From a virus: a DNA stretch of 38,318 nucleotides. The notes beneath the pieces are model-generated. The model ran no database searches and was not told where the DNA came from. It saw only the letters and a list, made by a program, of their open reading frames with translations. The stretch lies in the IMG/VR virus record IMGVR_UViG_3300012203_000003, positions 1-38,318 of that record; one strand, written 5' to 3'. This document shows, in pieces, positions 12,781-20,795 of this stretch (its first letter is position 1; each line of letters starts with the position of its first letter). Made by a program: the position numbers and the translations under genes.

Positions 12781-14307
12781 TTAAGCAAAATATGCTCCGG
12801 TTAATCTAATTGTAGTTGTATTACCAAAATTCGTATTATCAAGTTGTGCCGCTGATCCCGTACTGCCTTGAAATTCCCATATGGCAACAGAAGTAGAACT
12901 TGGACCTATTAAACCCGTACTAATAAAAGTAACAGAACCAACAGTAACATTCCCAAATGTTCCACTTAATGTTTGGTCGATACTTGCAGTAGAATTACTT
13001 GTTACTGGCAATCCTGTGATTGTTGCAACCCCAGTGGAACTTCCCTTAGCGCTTAATTGTAAATAAATATTTACGTATATAATCCTTCCAATTCGCGTAT
13101 AAAGTCCTGATTGAGTAGTATAAGTAAGGCCAGTAGATGCTCCACCAAATTTAACCGCAGGAGTAAACGTTCCTTCCTGATAGTGAGTCAGATTACTTTC
13201 ACCTGGGAAATTCAGAGATAAAGTTCCGGAGGCACCAGCTTGTATAGTTGTTGTAGAGGTTGTGTTAGTTGAGCCTATTGTTAGCCCTTTAACAGCTCCT
13301 CCAGTCCCTATTGAAATAGTTGTCGCGGAAGCATCCGTACTAATTCCCATAGCGCCCGTGCCAGAATTATGGGTTTGTGCCCCATTTGTAGAAGTTATAT
13401 TTAACGCTCCGCTTCCGCTTTGAACTGTAGTTGCTGACGTGCTATTCGTAGATCCTAGAGTAGTAGTCTTAACTGCTCCACCCGTTGCAATTGTTACTGT
13501 CGTAGCAGATGAATCATTTGAAATAGATAGAGCACCTGTTCCAGAATTGATCGTGAGAGTTCCATTTGTAGAAGTAACCGCTAAAGCCCCAGATCCGCTT
13601 TGTATAGTTGTTGCCGAGGTGGAATTTGTACTCCCTAGAGTAACTGTTTTAACCGCTCCCCCAGTCGCTAAACTGACTGTTGTAGCCGAAGCATCCGTTG
13701 AAAGGCCAAGTGCGCCTGTTCCTGAATTACCAGTCCAAGTACCATTGGTTGAAGTTAAGGCCAGAGATCCGCTCCCCGACTGAACAGTCGTTGAGGAGGT
13801 ACTATTAGTAGAACCTAAAGTAGTAGTTTTAACAGCAGCGCCGGTAGCTATTGTTACCGTTGTAGCTGAAGCATCAGTACTGATACTCATAGCACCCGTG
13901 CCAGAGTTATGAGTCTGGGCGCCATTAGTAGAGGTTATATTTAAGGCGCCTGATCCTGACTGAATAGTAGTAGCACTAGTAGAATTCGTAGATCCGAGTG
14001 TGGTAGTCTTAACTGCTGCTCCTGTTGCAATCGTAACTGTGGTTGCTGAAGCATCGCTAGATATTGATAAAGCTCCAGTTCCAGAATTAATTGTCAAGGT
14101 TCCATTTGTCGAGGTTACAGCTAATGCACCCGACCCGGATTGAAGAGTGGTGGCTGAAGTAGAATTCGTGCTTCCGATTGTTGTTGTATGGGCATTAGCA
14201 GACGTTCCGAAGCTAGCTCCGCCAGTACCGCAATTCACGGTAAAGGAAGCAGTTCCGGCACTATTGCCAACTACTACTGCTCCAACTGTTAAATTGTCAT
14301 ATGCCAT
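12781..14307 (-). CDS. tail-fibre-like protein with five 60-residue repeats
   Basis: A 508-residue protein made mostly of Ser, Thr, Gly, Ala and Asn. Residues 44-343 are five nearly perfect 60-residue units, each starting LGSTNSTSATT and ending in VKTTT, followed by a partial sixth. The C-terminal region from about 370 (YQEGTFTPAVKFGGAST, TYTTQSGLYTRIGRIIYV) is a domain found at the tips of many phage fibres. Units 1 and 4 match each other best, as do 2 and 5, so the array appears to have grown by a three-unit duplication. Repeat number is probably variable through recombination. Confidence 0.8.
   Translation of the reverse strand: MAYDNLTVGAVVVGNSAGTASFTVNCGTGGASFGTSANAHTTTIGSTNSTSATTLQSGSGALAVTSTNGTLTINSGTGALSISSDASATTVTIATGAAVKTTTLGSTNSTSATTIQSGSGALNITSTNGAQTHNSGTGAMSISTDASATTVTIATGAAVKTTTLGSTNSTSSTTVQSGSGSLALTSTNGTWTGNSGTGALGLSTDASATTVSLATGGAVKTVTLGSTNSTSATTIQSGSGALAVTSTNGTLTINSGTGALSISNDSSATTVTIATGGAVKTTTLGSTNSTSATTVQSGSGALNITSTNGAQTHNSGTGAMGISTDASATTISIGTGGAVKGLTIGSTNTTSTTTIQAGASGTLSLNFPGESNLTHYQEGTFTPAVKFGGASTGLTYTTQSGLYTRIGRIIYVNIYLQLSAKGSSTGVATITGLPVTSNSTASIDQTLSGTFGNVTVGSVTFISTGLIGPSSTSVAIWEFQGSTGSAAQLDNTNFGNTTTIRLTGAYFA
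13279..14178. repeat. five tandem 180-bp coding repeats
   Basis: This encodes the 60-residue units of the 508-aa fibre protein. The DNA copies have drifted at third positions, while the protein is kept. The A-B-C-A-B order of unit types shows a 540-bp higher-order period. Confidence 0.8.
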
Positions 14308-14312
14308 AATTT

Positions 14313-15104
14313 TTAAAATACCTGATAGTTTGTCCCGTCAAATAGAAGCGAGACAGCTTTATAATTCAATATAATGGTATAACTTAATGCCCCATCAAAA
14401 CCAATAGCACCACCTACTGAGGTGAGAGTAATAGTATTTGTAGCTGCGAATCCCCCAAAATCTTTAACAACAAAAATAGTTCCTGTTGCTGGAGCATTTG
14501 GGAATCTAAGCGTTATCGGAGCTACAGAACAATCAACGCCAAGATATTGATCTGCTGGAAGAACAACATATGGGGATGTATTTACATTCGTATAAGTGAA
14601 AGCAGAACCACCGGTATTACTTATAGTGATCGTTCCTGCACCATTAGAAATCCCGATACCAGCACCCGCTGTTAATGTGTTTAAAACAGGCGTGAGTCCT
14701 ATAGAGCCGATTAAAAGCTGTCCATTTGATGGATCTGCGGTCCAGGAAATTGTACCCGCGCTTCCTCCACCAATCGGTATACCAAATTGTGTTTGAGTTC
14801 CTAATTTAGCGGCAAGTGATGCAGGCGTTACTGCATTTATAATATCAGTTCCAGCTATAGCTTGAGCGTTTGAGGAAAGTGCTGTAACGCCAATTTGAGA
14901 AGTTGTTGCTTGTATTCCAAGAATGTTTATCTGATGAAGTGCAGCTGTGCCAACAGTAGTAATCCCCATTACAGTATTTGCAATGAGATTAAAATTATTC
15001 ATTGCGTCGGGGCTAATCGGTCCGCCGACATTTCCTGTTATGGTTTGGACTGATATTCCACTGCCGCCACCGCCAGGAGAGCTTAATGGACCACCCTGAG
15101 ACAT
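14313..15104 (-). CDS. tail-fibre-like protein, 263 aa
   Basis: Gly-rich N-terminus (SSPGGGGSG), then TGNVGGPISPDAMNNFNL, a motif shared with the 358-aa fibre protein. A middle region carries NAVTPASLAAKLGTQTQFG, a phrase common in phage fibre proteins. The C-terminal domain ends in a VSLLFDGTNYQVF strand typical of fibre tips. The start shares a base with the upstream stop (TAATG-like junction at 15104). Probably a short fibre or tip subunit. Confidence 0.75.
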   Translation of the reverse strand: MSQGGPLSSPGGGGSGISVQTITGNVGGPISPDAMNNFNLIANTVMGITTVGTAALHQINILGIQATTSQIGVTALSSNAQAIAGTDIINAVTPASLAAKLGTQTQFGIPIGGGSAGTISWTADPSNGQLLIGSIGLTPVLNTLTAGAGIGISNGAGTITISNTGGSAFTYTNVNTSPYVVLPADQYLGVDCSVAPITLRFPNAPATGTIFVVKDFGGFAATNTITLTSVGGAIGFDGALSYTIILNYKAVSLLFDGTNYQVF

Positions 15105-15448
15105 TAGACGCCCCCAGTTCCGCTCACTACCTCACACCAGACAGAGCCACTTGCAGGGGCTCCAGCTACTTGCTTAACATAAAATTGGGTTCCTACTGAT
15201 ACAAACAAACCATCATCTTGAATTCTGTTTGTAGAAAAGTCATATAAAACAAAGCTTGATGCAGCCAATCTAATATTATCACTTATTGCATCTAGAGAAA
15301 TGTATACTTCTACGTTTGAGGAATTAACAAATCTAACAATTCTTGCATGATCCGTTAAAGGAGTTCCAATGGCAGCATAAGTACCAGATATGCCACCGAA
15401 CGCAACCTCTCTAACAGGATCAAATTTTGCTCTTGTTCCGTATGCCAT
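15104..15448 (-). CDS. virion-associated protein, 114 aa, fibre operon
   Basis: A beta-rich protein without the repeats of its neighbours: VREVAFGGISGTYAAIG, then a sandwich-like series (ARIVRFVNSSNVEVYISLD, FVLYDFSTNR, GTQFYVKQV). Short proteins of this kind lie beside tail-fibre genes in many phages and may cap or connect fibres. Its function is inferred from place only. Confidence 0.6.
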   Translation of the reverse strand: MAYGTRAKFDPVREVAFGGISGTYAAIGTPLTDHARIVRFVNSSNVEVYISLDAISDNIRLAASSFVLYDFSTNRIQDDGLFVSVGTQFYVKQVAGAPASGSVWCEVVSGTGGV

Positions 15449-15457
15449 TTATTTCCC

Positions 15458-17662
15458 TTAAGCCTCTAATCTTCCTGAGAAGAATGTTGTTATAGTTGCG
15501 CCACCGAGAATATCTACAGTTGCTGCCGCTTCACCAGTTACTGCAATGGTGATGGTTGCAGTGTTAGTAGCCGTCATATCTGCAAGGACACTTAATGCTA
15601 CTGTTTCGTCTTGTGAACCTGCTGCTTTATTAAATACATATTGATAAGTGCGAGCCGTAGTTACAATATTCAATGTCCAAGTTGTGGCAATGGTAGCCCC
15701 TGTAGTTCTTACCTGAGCTCTAAGGTCATAAATACCGGTCGCAGGAGCAGTAAATACTCCTGAAGTCGTAGCATTAGTTCCTCTGTCGAATATTTTTGTG
15801 AACGCAGCGCCTGTACCTAATGTGTATGAAGTACCATCCCCTGTTACGTTAACTACTGTTGCAGCATACGAGAGCAAGAAGCATGGGTTAGTTGTAGCAA
15901 GAATGTTACCAACAAGTGTAATGTTCCCAGAGCCAGAATTAATTGTAGTAGCTGATGTAGTGTTTGTGGATCCAAGAGTTACAGCATTAGCGCCTGCGCC
16001 AGTAGCAAGAGCAATAGTTTTACCGCCAGTAGAGTTGGCAATATTAATTGTCTGAGCACCTGTTCCTCCAAAGACCGTTGCAGTTCCAGTGTTAGCTCCA
16101 GTACCGCCTATGTTCAAAGTACCTGATGTTATTGAAGGCGCTAGAGTTACTGTTCCTGTTGCAGCACCATCTATACTTAAGTTACCTGTACCATAAGCAA
16201 TCGTTGTAGCTGATGTAGTGTTTGTGGATCCAAGAGTTACAGTTTTTGCAGCAGCTCCTGTTCCGATAAGCAATGTTGTAGCTGAAGCATCAGTACTGAT
16301 ACTCATAGCCCCAACACCAGAGTTGATACCTAATGTACCCCCTGTTGAAGTTACAGCAAGCGCCCCTGATCCTGATTGAACTGTTGTTGATGAAGTAGTA
16401 TTTGTAGATCCCAATGTTACGGCATTTACACCTGCACCATTAGCAATTGCTACTGTTTTACCACCCGTTCCTGTGGCTAAGTTCAATGTTTGAGTACCTG
16501 AAGTAGCATTCCCTGATAGGATATTAACTGTAGAGTTCGCAGCTGAAGCACCGCTCGATATGTTGACTATTTGAGCAGATGTAACAACTCCTGTTCCGAT
16601 AGATATAGTATTGCCTGAAACGCCATTTCCAATATTTAAGGTCTTAGCGCCGCCGTTATTACCGATTGCTATGATCTGAGCCGCTGTTGAGGGAGCAAGG
16701 ACAAATAATCCTGTTTGAGCTCCTGAACCACCGATTGTAATAGTTCCTGTTATCATTGCATCACCAATTACAACGGATCCCGCAGTTTGCGTATTTCCAA
16801 TCGCAATTACGTTAGCACCTGTACCACCAATATTGATGGTTTTAACAACGGCTGCTCCTGTACCAATATTAATAGTAGTCGCTGAGGCATCTGTGCTTAT
16901 TCCAATAGTTCCTGTTCCGGAATTGATTGTGATCGCACCTGTTGTAGTGAATGAAAAGCCACCAGATCCCGCTTGAATAGTCGTAGTTGAGGTGGTGTTT
17001 GTAGATCCAACTGTAACTGTTTTAGCGCCCGCGCCAGTACCAACGTTTACGGCGTTAGCTGTTGCATCAGCACTGATGTTCATCGCTCCAGTACCGGATG
17101 CTAGGGACATTGCAGAGTTAGTAGAAACTAGAGAAGTACCACCGGAACCAGAAGTAATCGTTACAGAAGTAGCGCCAGTTGCATTACCAAATGTATTGAT
17201 ACTTGCGCCAGTTGTAGCGAGAGTCGTAGCTCCAACAGATGTTAACGTTGTACCGGCTTGTAAGGTTGTAGTAGTGGCTAATGAACCAGGAGTTGTAATT
17301 GCAGCAGGTAAGCTAAGAGTAATCGATCCAACGCCTGCAGTTGAAGTGATCTGGCTACCAGTTCCGGCAATTTGAATGTTATTGGCAACAGGGCTAACAA
17401 CAGTATTTCCTGTATCTGTTAGTGTATTTAAAGGTCCGCCTGTTCCGGCACTAATTAATGACCAAGTAGCTACTCCAGCTGCAACGTTATCGAGAATATA
17501 ACTAGCCGAACCATTTGTATCGACCCAGATTTGTCCTAAACCAAATCCCACATCTCTAGTTGTAGGTGCTCTATTTGCTACAACAGGAGCATCTTGATAT
17601 GCAGTGAAATTAGGCTGGGGAGTTCCTGAAAGTGCATTTCTTTGTGTTTTTTTGGCTGGCAT
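15458..17662 (-). CDS. major tail-fibre protein, repeat-rich, C1q-like head
   Basis: A 734-residue protein and the first gene of the fibre operon. The N-terminal 60 residues (after a basic start, PNFTAYQDAPVVANRAPTT and GQIWVDTNG) form a region often seen at virion-bound ends of fibre proteins. Residues about 150-590 are irregular Ser/Thr/Gly/Ala repeats based on GSTNTTSATT and STDASATT, related to the 60-residue units of the 508-aa protein. The C-terminal 135 residues are a C1q-like jelly roll (VTGDGTSYTLG, GVFTAPATGIYDL, ending FFSGRLEA). A clear promoter precedes it and GAGG lies before the ATG. Confidence 0.8.
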   Translation of the reverse strand: MPAKKTQRNALSGTPQPNFTAYQDAPVVANRAPTTRDVGFGLGQIWVDTNGSASYILDNVAAGVATWSLISAGTGGPLNTLTDTGNTVVSPVANNIQIAGTGSQITSTAGVGSITLSLPAAITTPGSLATTTTLQAGTTLTSVGATTLATTGASINTFGNATGATSVTITSGSGGTSLVSTNSAMSLASGTGAMNISADATANAVNVGTGAGAKTVTVGSTNTTSTTTIQAGSGGFSFTTTGAITINSGTGTIGISTDASATTINIGTGAAVVKTINIGGTGANVIAIGNTQTAGSVVIGDAMITGTITIGGSGAQTGLFVLAPSTAAQIIAIGNNGGAKTLNIGNGVSGNTISIGTGVVTSAQIVNISSGASAANSTVNILSGNATSGTQTLNLATGTGGKTVAIANGAGVNAVTLGSTNTTSSTTVQSGSGALAVTSTGGTLGINSGVGAMSISTDASATTLLIGTGAAAKTVTLGSTNTTSATTIAYGTGNLSIDGAATGTVTLAPSITSGTLNIGGTGANTGTATVFGGTGAQTINIANSTGGKTIALATGAGANAVTLGSTNTTSATTINSGSGNITLVGNILATTNPCFLLSYAATVVNVTGDGTSYTLGTGAAFTKIFDRGTNATTSGVFTAPATGIYDLRAQVRTTGATIATTWTLNIVTTARTYQYVFNKAAGSQDETVALSVLADMTATNTATITIAVTGEAAATVDILGGATITTFFSGRLEA
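15948..15984. repeat. exact 37-bp repeat, copy 1
   Basis: Identical to 16206-16242, 258 bp away, within the 734-aa fibre gene; encodes a GSTNTTSATT block. Recombination between the copies would delete 86 codons in frame. Confidence 0.85.
16206..16242. repeat. exact 37-bp repeat, copy 2
   Basis: Second copy of the repeat at 15948-15984. The identity extends through third codon positions, unlike most repeats here, so this pair is recent or kept alike by gene conversion. Confidence 0.85.
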
Positions 17663-17694
17663 GGATCCTCTTAGGGGTGTAAAATCTTTTCTTT

Positions 17695-17723
17695 AAAATA
17701 TGTTAAAGGGAATGGAATGTCAA
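17695..17723 (-). promoter_or_regulatory. promoter of the fibre operon
   Basis: On the minus strand TTGACA (17723-17718), a 17-bp gap and TATTTT (17700-17695). RNA would begin near 17688, leaving a leader of about 25 nt with GAGG before the ATG at 17662. Best sigma-70-type match in the window. Confidence 0.75.
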
Positions 17724-17774
17724 AAAAAGATTACGACTTATGTTAAATAGGCAAGTGATGTAATATAGTGCTAA

Positions 17775-17978
17775 ATGATGGAAAAGAAATATTGGACAAT
17801 CACTCAATTCTGTACTTATTATCGATGGCCGACTTCAGCCGGAATGAGACATAGATTTGCATCACGTAAAACAAATGGATATGATTCGGCTTTCTTAAGA
17901 GATGGGATAAGAATTATAATCGACGTTGAAAGATTCTGGGAAATATTGAGAGAGAAACAGGTTAAGAAGGAGGAATGA
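17775..17978 (+). CDS. small helix-turn-helix (excisionase/AlpA-like) protein
   Basis: A 67-residue protein. WTITQFCTYYRWPTSAGMRHRF followed by SAFLRDGIRIIIDVERFWEIL resembles MerR-like winged helix proteins of the excisionase/AlpA group, where the helix pair reads the site and a beta wing ends in a helix carrying a conserved W. No integrase is present, so a transcriptional role is more likely than excision. No good ribosome site precedes the ATG; a TAATAT box at 17761-17766 would give a nearly leaderless message. It heads a plus-strand island of membrane peptides. Confidence 0.65.
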   Translation: MMEKKYWTITQFCTYYRWPTSAGMRHRFASRKTNGYDSAFLRDGIRIIIDVERFWEILREKQVKKEE

Positions 17979-17979
17979 T

Positions 17980-18066
17980 ATGCTTAACTATATTTTTTAT
18001 GGTGCAGTTGCGATTTTATTAATTTCTGGAATTTATTGGAGTTTTCCGCATGGCAAAAAAAATTAA
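17980..18066 (+). CDS. membrane micropeptide, 28 aa
   Basis: The ATG at 17980 lies one base after the upstream stop codon, with a strong AAGGAGGA ribosome site. The product is one hydrophobic helix (YIFYGAVAILLISGIYW) with a short basic end. It overlaps the next gene by 17 nt. This is the size and shape of tiny phage membrane proteins, including some holins and holin modulators. Confidence 0.55.
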   Translation: MLNYIFYGAVAILLISGIYWSFPHGKKN

Positions 18067-18241
18067 AGAAATAAATTTCGAAAAAATAACCATACTTTTG
18101 ACATGCACAGCGATTTTAATATCATTTTGGCAAACTCAAATAAGTATAATTAAAGACCAATCTGATATAAAAGAACGGGTGAAGTCCCTAGAAGTAATAA
18201 TAAAAATAAAAAGTGAGAATAATAAAAATGGAAAAGACTAA
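18050..18241 (+). CDS. membrane-anchored coiled-coil protein, 63 aa (spanin- or holin-like)
   Basis: A basic start, a membrane helix (residues about 13-28, ITILLTCTAILISFWQ) and a coiled tail (DQSDIKERVKSLEVIIKIK). GGAG lies eight bases before the ATG. A type II anchor with a periplasmic coil fits an inner-membrane spanin or a small holin, but no partner or endolysin confirms it. Confidence 0.6.
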   Translation: MAKKIKEINFEKITILLTCTAILISFWQTQISIIKDQSDIKERVKSLEVIIKIKSENNKNGKD

Positions 18242-18434
18242 AGAAGAAAGATTTGAAAATATATCTGGGAATATATGTTTAATTGTAGTTCTAGGAATTG
18301 TTTGTTGGCTAGGGTTTTATGTCGTTAGAAATGTTTTTAATGCGTTCTCGTGTGAAATAGAAGCTAGTTATTCATCTTGTTTATATCATATACAAGATCT
18401 TTTTAGTATAATATTTAAAGGGACAAGGGCATAA
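18228..18434 (+). CDS. membrane protein, 68 aa
   Basis: The ATG at 18228 is preferred over an upstream GTG at 18213; GTGAG lies upstream. One clear hydrophobic segment (residues about 16-36, ICLIVVLGIVCWLGFYVV), then a region with two cysteines and a second moderately hydrophobic helix (LYHIQDLFSIIF). It overlaps the 63-aa gene. With its neighbours it makes a cassette of three small membrane proteins, the best lysis candidate in the genome. Confidence 0.6.
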   Translation: MEKTKEERFENISGNICLIVVLGIVCWLGFYVVRNVFNAFSCEIEASYSSCLYHIQDLFSIIFKGTRA

Positions 18435-18448
18435 AAATGTTAACTATA

Positions 18449-19756
18449 TTAGGAGTTGCCGGACTCTTCCTCGTCATTTCTTGGTTTGACTTTTGATTTA
18501 TCAAATTCTCTTTGAAAAATAGAAAATATCTTTAGAGATTCTGGGATCTTATTGCTATTAATCGATTTAAGCATCTGATTGGAAAGATTTTGTAACCTGG
18601 GATTTGTTAAAAGAGAATTAGCTACGTTTCTTCCGACAATCGTTCCCAAAATCTTTTTAATAAAACCAATGTTGCCTGTTGCAATTGATGCCATTAAACC
18701 GAAAGTTTTTCCGGCATCTAAAAAATCATCCAATTGTCTGGGGCTGAGAAGCTTACCAACCTTGGCTTTTTTAGCATAAAATTCATTAAGTTGATTAAAT
18801 TCCGTTGCTAATTCTGGACTAATATCTTGTAAACCTTTTTGAAGAGGAGCTTTCAATTTATTAAGGACTGCCCTCCCCCCTTCTTGACCCTTTACTGTCG
18901 AATTTATGTCTTGCCAAAAGTCTACAATATCATTAAACCCCATTCTGCTATTTTCGAAGTCTTTTACATCATCTCCTAACAACCTTTTAAATCTTGGTCT
19001 AATTGAATTTAATGTTTTATCAAATTCATCTAAAAAAGATTGCATTTTCTCTCTAGGTAAATATGCCTTTGAATCTTTGGCTCGAATTTTTAAATCTTCA
19101 AACCCCTGGCCAATTTTTTCTCCAGCTCCTTTTAAAGTTTCTGCAGTTGATTCTTTTTTCGATGCAAATTTTCCAAGTTTTCTTAATTTTTTTTCAGATT
19201 GTAAAAGAGGAGTAATCTCTTTATCTGAAAGGCCCTTTCGTCTCAAGAACTCTACTGATTTTTCTTGAGCTTTTGATGGTGATAATTTAGATGATAATTT
19301 CGGACTCATAAAGGCCGATAATTCTGCTAAAGATTGTAGGCCTTCTGGAGCGCCCAATTCTTCAGCTATTTGACCACCTAAAGCTCCAAGTCCAGTACGC
19401 ACACCTTTTGCGACTATTCCTTCTCCGCCTCCAGCTGCTTGAATAGCTAATCTTCCGGCTCTCTCCAGCCCTTTTTCCAAAGGCTTATTAAGTGTTGGGA
19501 ATGATTTTTCAATCATTTTCGTTTTTTTATCTGAAGGAACAATCAAATTTGCAATATTTTCAGGGGAAATCGGATTCAATTCTTTAGAACCCTTGATTAA
19601 ACCCTTTAAAGGGGCATTTATCAATGATCTTTTTCGTGAAGTGGGTTCCTTAGGAGGTATTATTTCAAATCCTGGAGGAAGGGGAGGATATGAAGAGCTT
19701 TTAGATTCTAATTCAAATCCTTCAGGTAAAGGCGGCAAATCTATCCTATCTTCCAT
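18449..19756 (-). CDS. candidate internal virion (DNA-ejection) protein, 435 aa
   Basis: A Lys-rich helical protein. The N-terminus carries two copies of PPLPxGFE (residues about 8-15 and 24-31); an LPxGF motif recurs at the start of many large phage internal proteins. A hydrophobic Gly-rich stretch around 360-385 (FGLMASIATGNIGFIKKILGTIVG) could insert into membrane. It follows the hub and two other Ala/Gln-rich proteins, as P22 genes 7, 20 and 16 follow the tail genes. Its start overlaps the previous gene. The assignment is by composition and order, not by a catalytic motif. Confidence 0.6.
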   Translation of the reverse strand: MEDRIDLPPLPEGFELESKSSSYPPLPPGFEIIPPKEPTSRKRSLINAPLKGLIKGSKELNPISPENIANLIVPSDKKTKMIEKSFPTLNKPLEKGLERAGRLAIQAAGGGEGIVAKGVRTGLGALGGQIAEELGAPEGLQSLAELSAFMSPKLSSKLSPSKAQEKSVEFLRRKGLSDKEITPLLQSEKKLRKLGKFASKKESTAETLKGAGEKIGQGFEDLKIRAKDSKAYLPREKMQSFLDEFDKTLNSIRPRFKRLLGDDVKDFENSRMGFNDIVDFWQDINSTVKGQEGGRAVLNKLKAPLQKGLQDISPELATEFNQLNEFYAKKAKVGKLLSPRQLDDFLDAGKTFGLMASIATGNIGFIKKILGTIVGRNVANSLLTNPRLQNLSNQMLKSINSNKIPESLKIFSIFQREFDKSKVKPRNDEEESGNS

Positions 19757-20787
19757 TTACCATCCTTTAAAATTAACCTTTGTCCAGTTTGAGGATTTAC
19801 AGCAGTTGGTAATTTGCTTTCCGACTTTTTCTCTCCCTTTCCTGCTTTTATTAAATTTGAATCCTCAAATTTATCTTCTAGTTCTTTTTCTTTTTTCTGA
19901 GCAAAAGGCTTTAATTGCTGCTGAACTAATCTTCCGATATTGCCAGGAGGAGGGAGTCCATTTTCTCTATAATAATCTTCTAATTGATCTGTGATTCGTA
20001 TTTTTTCTTCTTCCAAATCTACCTGATTTTTATAGAATTCAAGCAAAGCTTCATTAGCTTCATTTGATTTACCCACATCAAAAACAGCATTTTTTAAGAT
20101 CTTCTCAAGAAATTGATTCGGTCTTCCAACGGCGGATTGCAAATCGGCAAGGAAAAAGTTCTTAGCAGCAGCATTAAATACCGCCCCTTCTGGAGATGCA
20201 AATCCTTGTATACCTGTCATATTGGCTAAATTATCTCTAGAGAAAAAGCCTAAATCGCGATTTTGTAATGCTTCTTCTGCAGAACCTAAAGAACTACGAG
20301 CTCGTTGGACAGCATCACGCTTTTCATTGATTTGATCTAAAAACTTTTCAGATCTTTTAATTTCAGACTTTTTATATGGAGCCTGTTCAGCTAGACGCAT
20401 TTTTTCTTCGGATTGAGCCGCTCTTCCAATATTTGGATCTGCTGAGCTGAGCGCAATTCTTTGTTGAGGAGTAAGAGCCGCTCCTTGTGAGCCTGCACTT
20501 ATTGGGCCTTGTTCTAGACCTTGTTGATTTAAGGGATTTGCATTTTGACCAGAAGGATTTAAAATTTGCTGAATTAAAGCATTTTTCTGTTGTTGTTTAA
20601 GTAATGGTCCTACAATTGCTGGATCGAGATCAGCATAAGCAGTTGGTAAACCGGCTTTCTCGAAAGTTTTTCTTTTTCTATAACTTTCTATTTGTTGAGA
20701 AAGACCTTGAGAAGCACCAACTCCTAAAGCTCGGCCTAATTCCTGAGAAAATGTTGGGTTTCCTGGTAAATAATCTACTTCCGGCAT
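19741..20787 (-). CDS. candidate internal virion (DNA-ejection) protein, 348 aa
   Basis: A helical protein with a Gln-rich middle (LLKQQQKNALIQQIL) and long charged helices from about residue 125 to 320; no membrane segment. The C-terminus carries VNPQTGQRLILKDGKWKIG, a short beta tail resembling the TGQ-x-W ends seen in phage structural proteins. Sits between two other ejection-protein candidates with 9-nt and overlapping spacings. Confidence 0.6.
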   Translation of the reverse strand: MPEVDYLPGNPTFSQELGRALGVGASQGLSQQIESYRKRKTFEKAGLPTAYADLDPAIVGPLLKQQQKNALIQQILNPSGQNANPLNQQGLEQGPISAGSQGAALTPQQRIALSSADPNIGRAAQSEEKMRLAEQAPYKKSEIKRSEKFLDQINEKRDAVQRARSSLGSAEEALQNRDLGFFSRDNLANMTGIQGFASPEGAVFNAAAKNFFLADLQSAVGRPNQFLEKILKNAVFDVGKSNEANEALLEFYKNQVDLEEEKIRITDQLEDYYRENGLPPPGNIGRLVQQQLKPFAQKKEKELEDKFEDSNLIKAGKGEKKSESKLPTAVNPQTGQRLILKDGKWKIG

Positions 20788-20795
20788 AATTTATC

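Noticed and set aside
13279-14178. CRISPR-like array
   Set aside because: The 180-bp repeats are adjacent, in frame and encode a fibre shaft; there are no short repeats with unique spacers and no cas genes.
11744-17375. Plus-strand reading frames rich in Val, Pro and Ala opposite the fibre genes
   Set aside because: They mirror the repeats of the minus-strand genes, have no ribosome sites and low-complexity products; shadows.
17775-17978. Excisionase implying an integrated lifestyle
   Set aside because: The fold is shared by many regulators and no integrase or attachment site is visible.
18437-18496. 19-codon hydrophobic frame after the membrane cassette
   Set aside because: No ribosome site, and it overlaps the end of the opposite gene; possible but unsupported.
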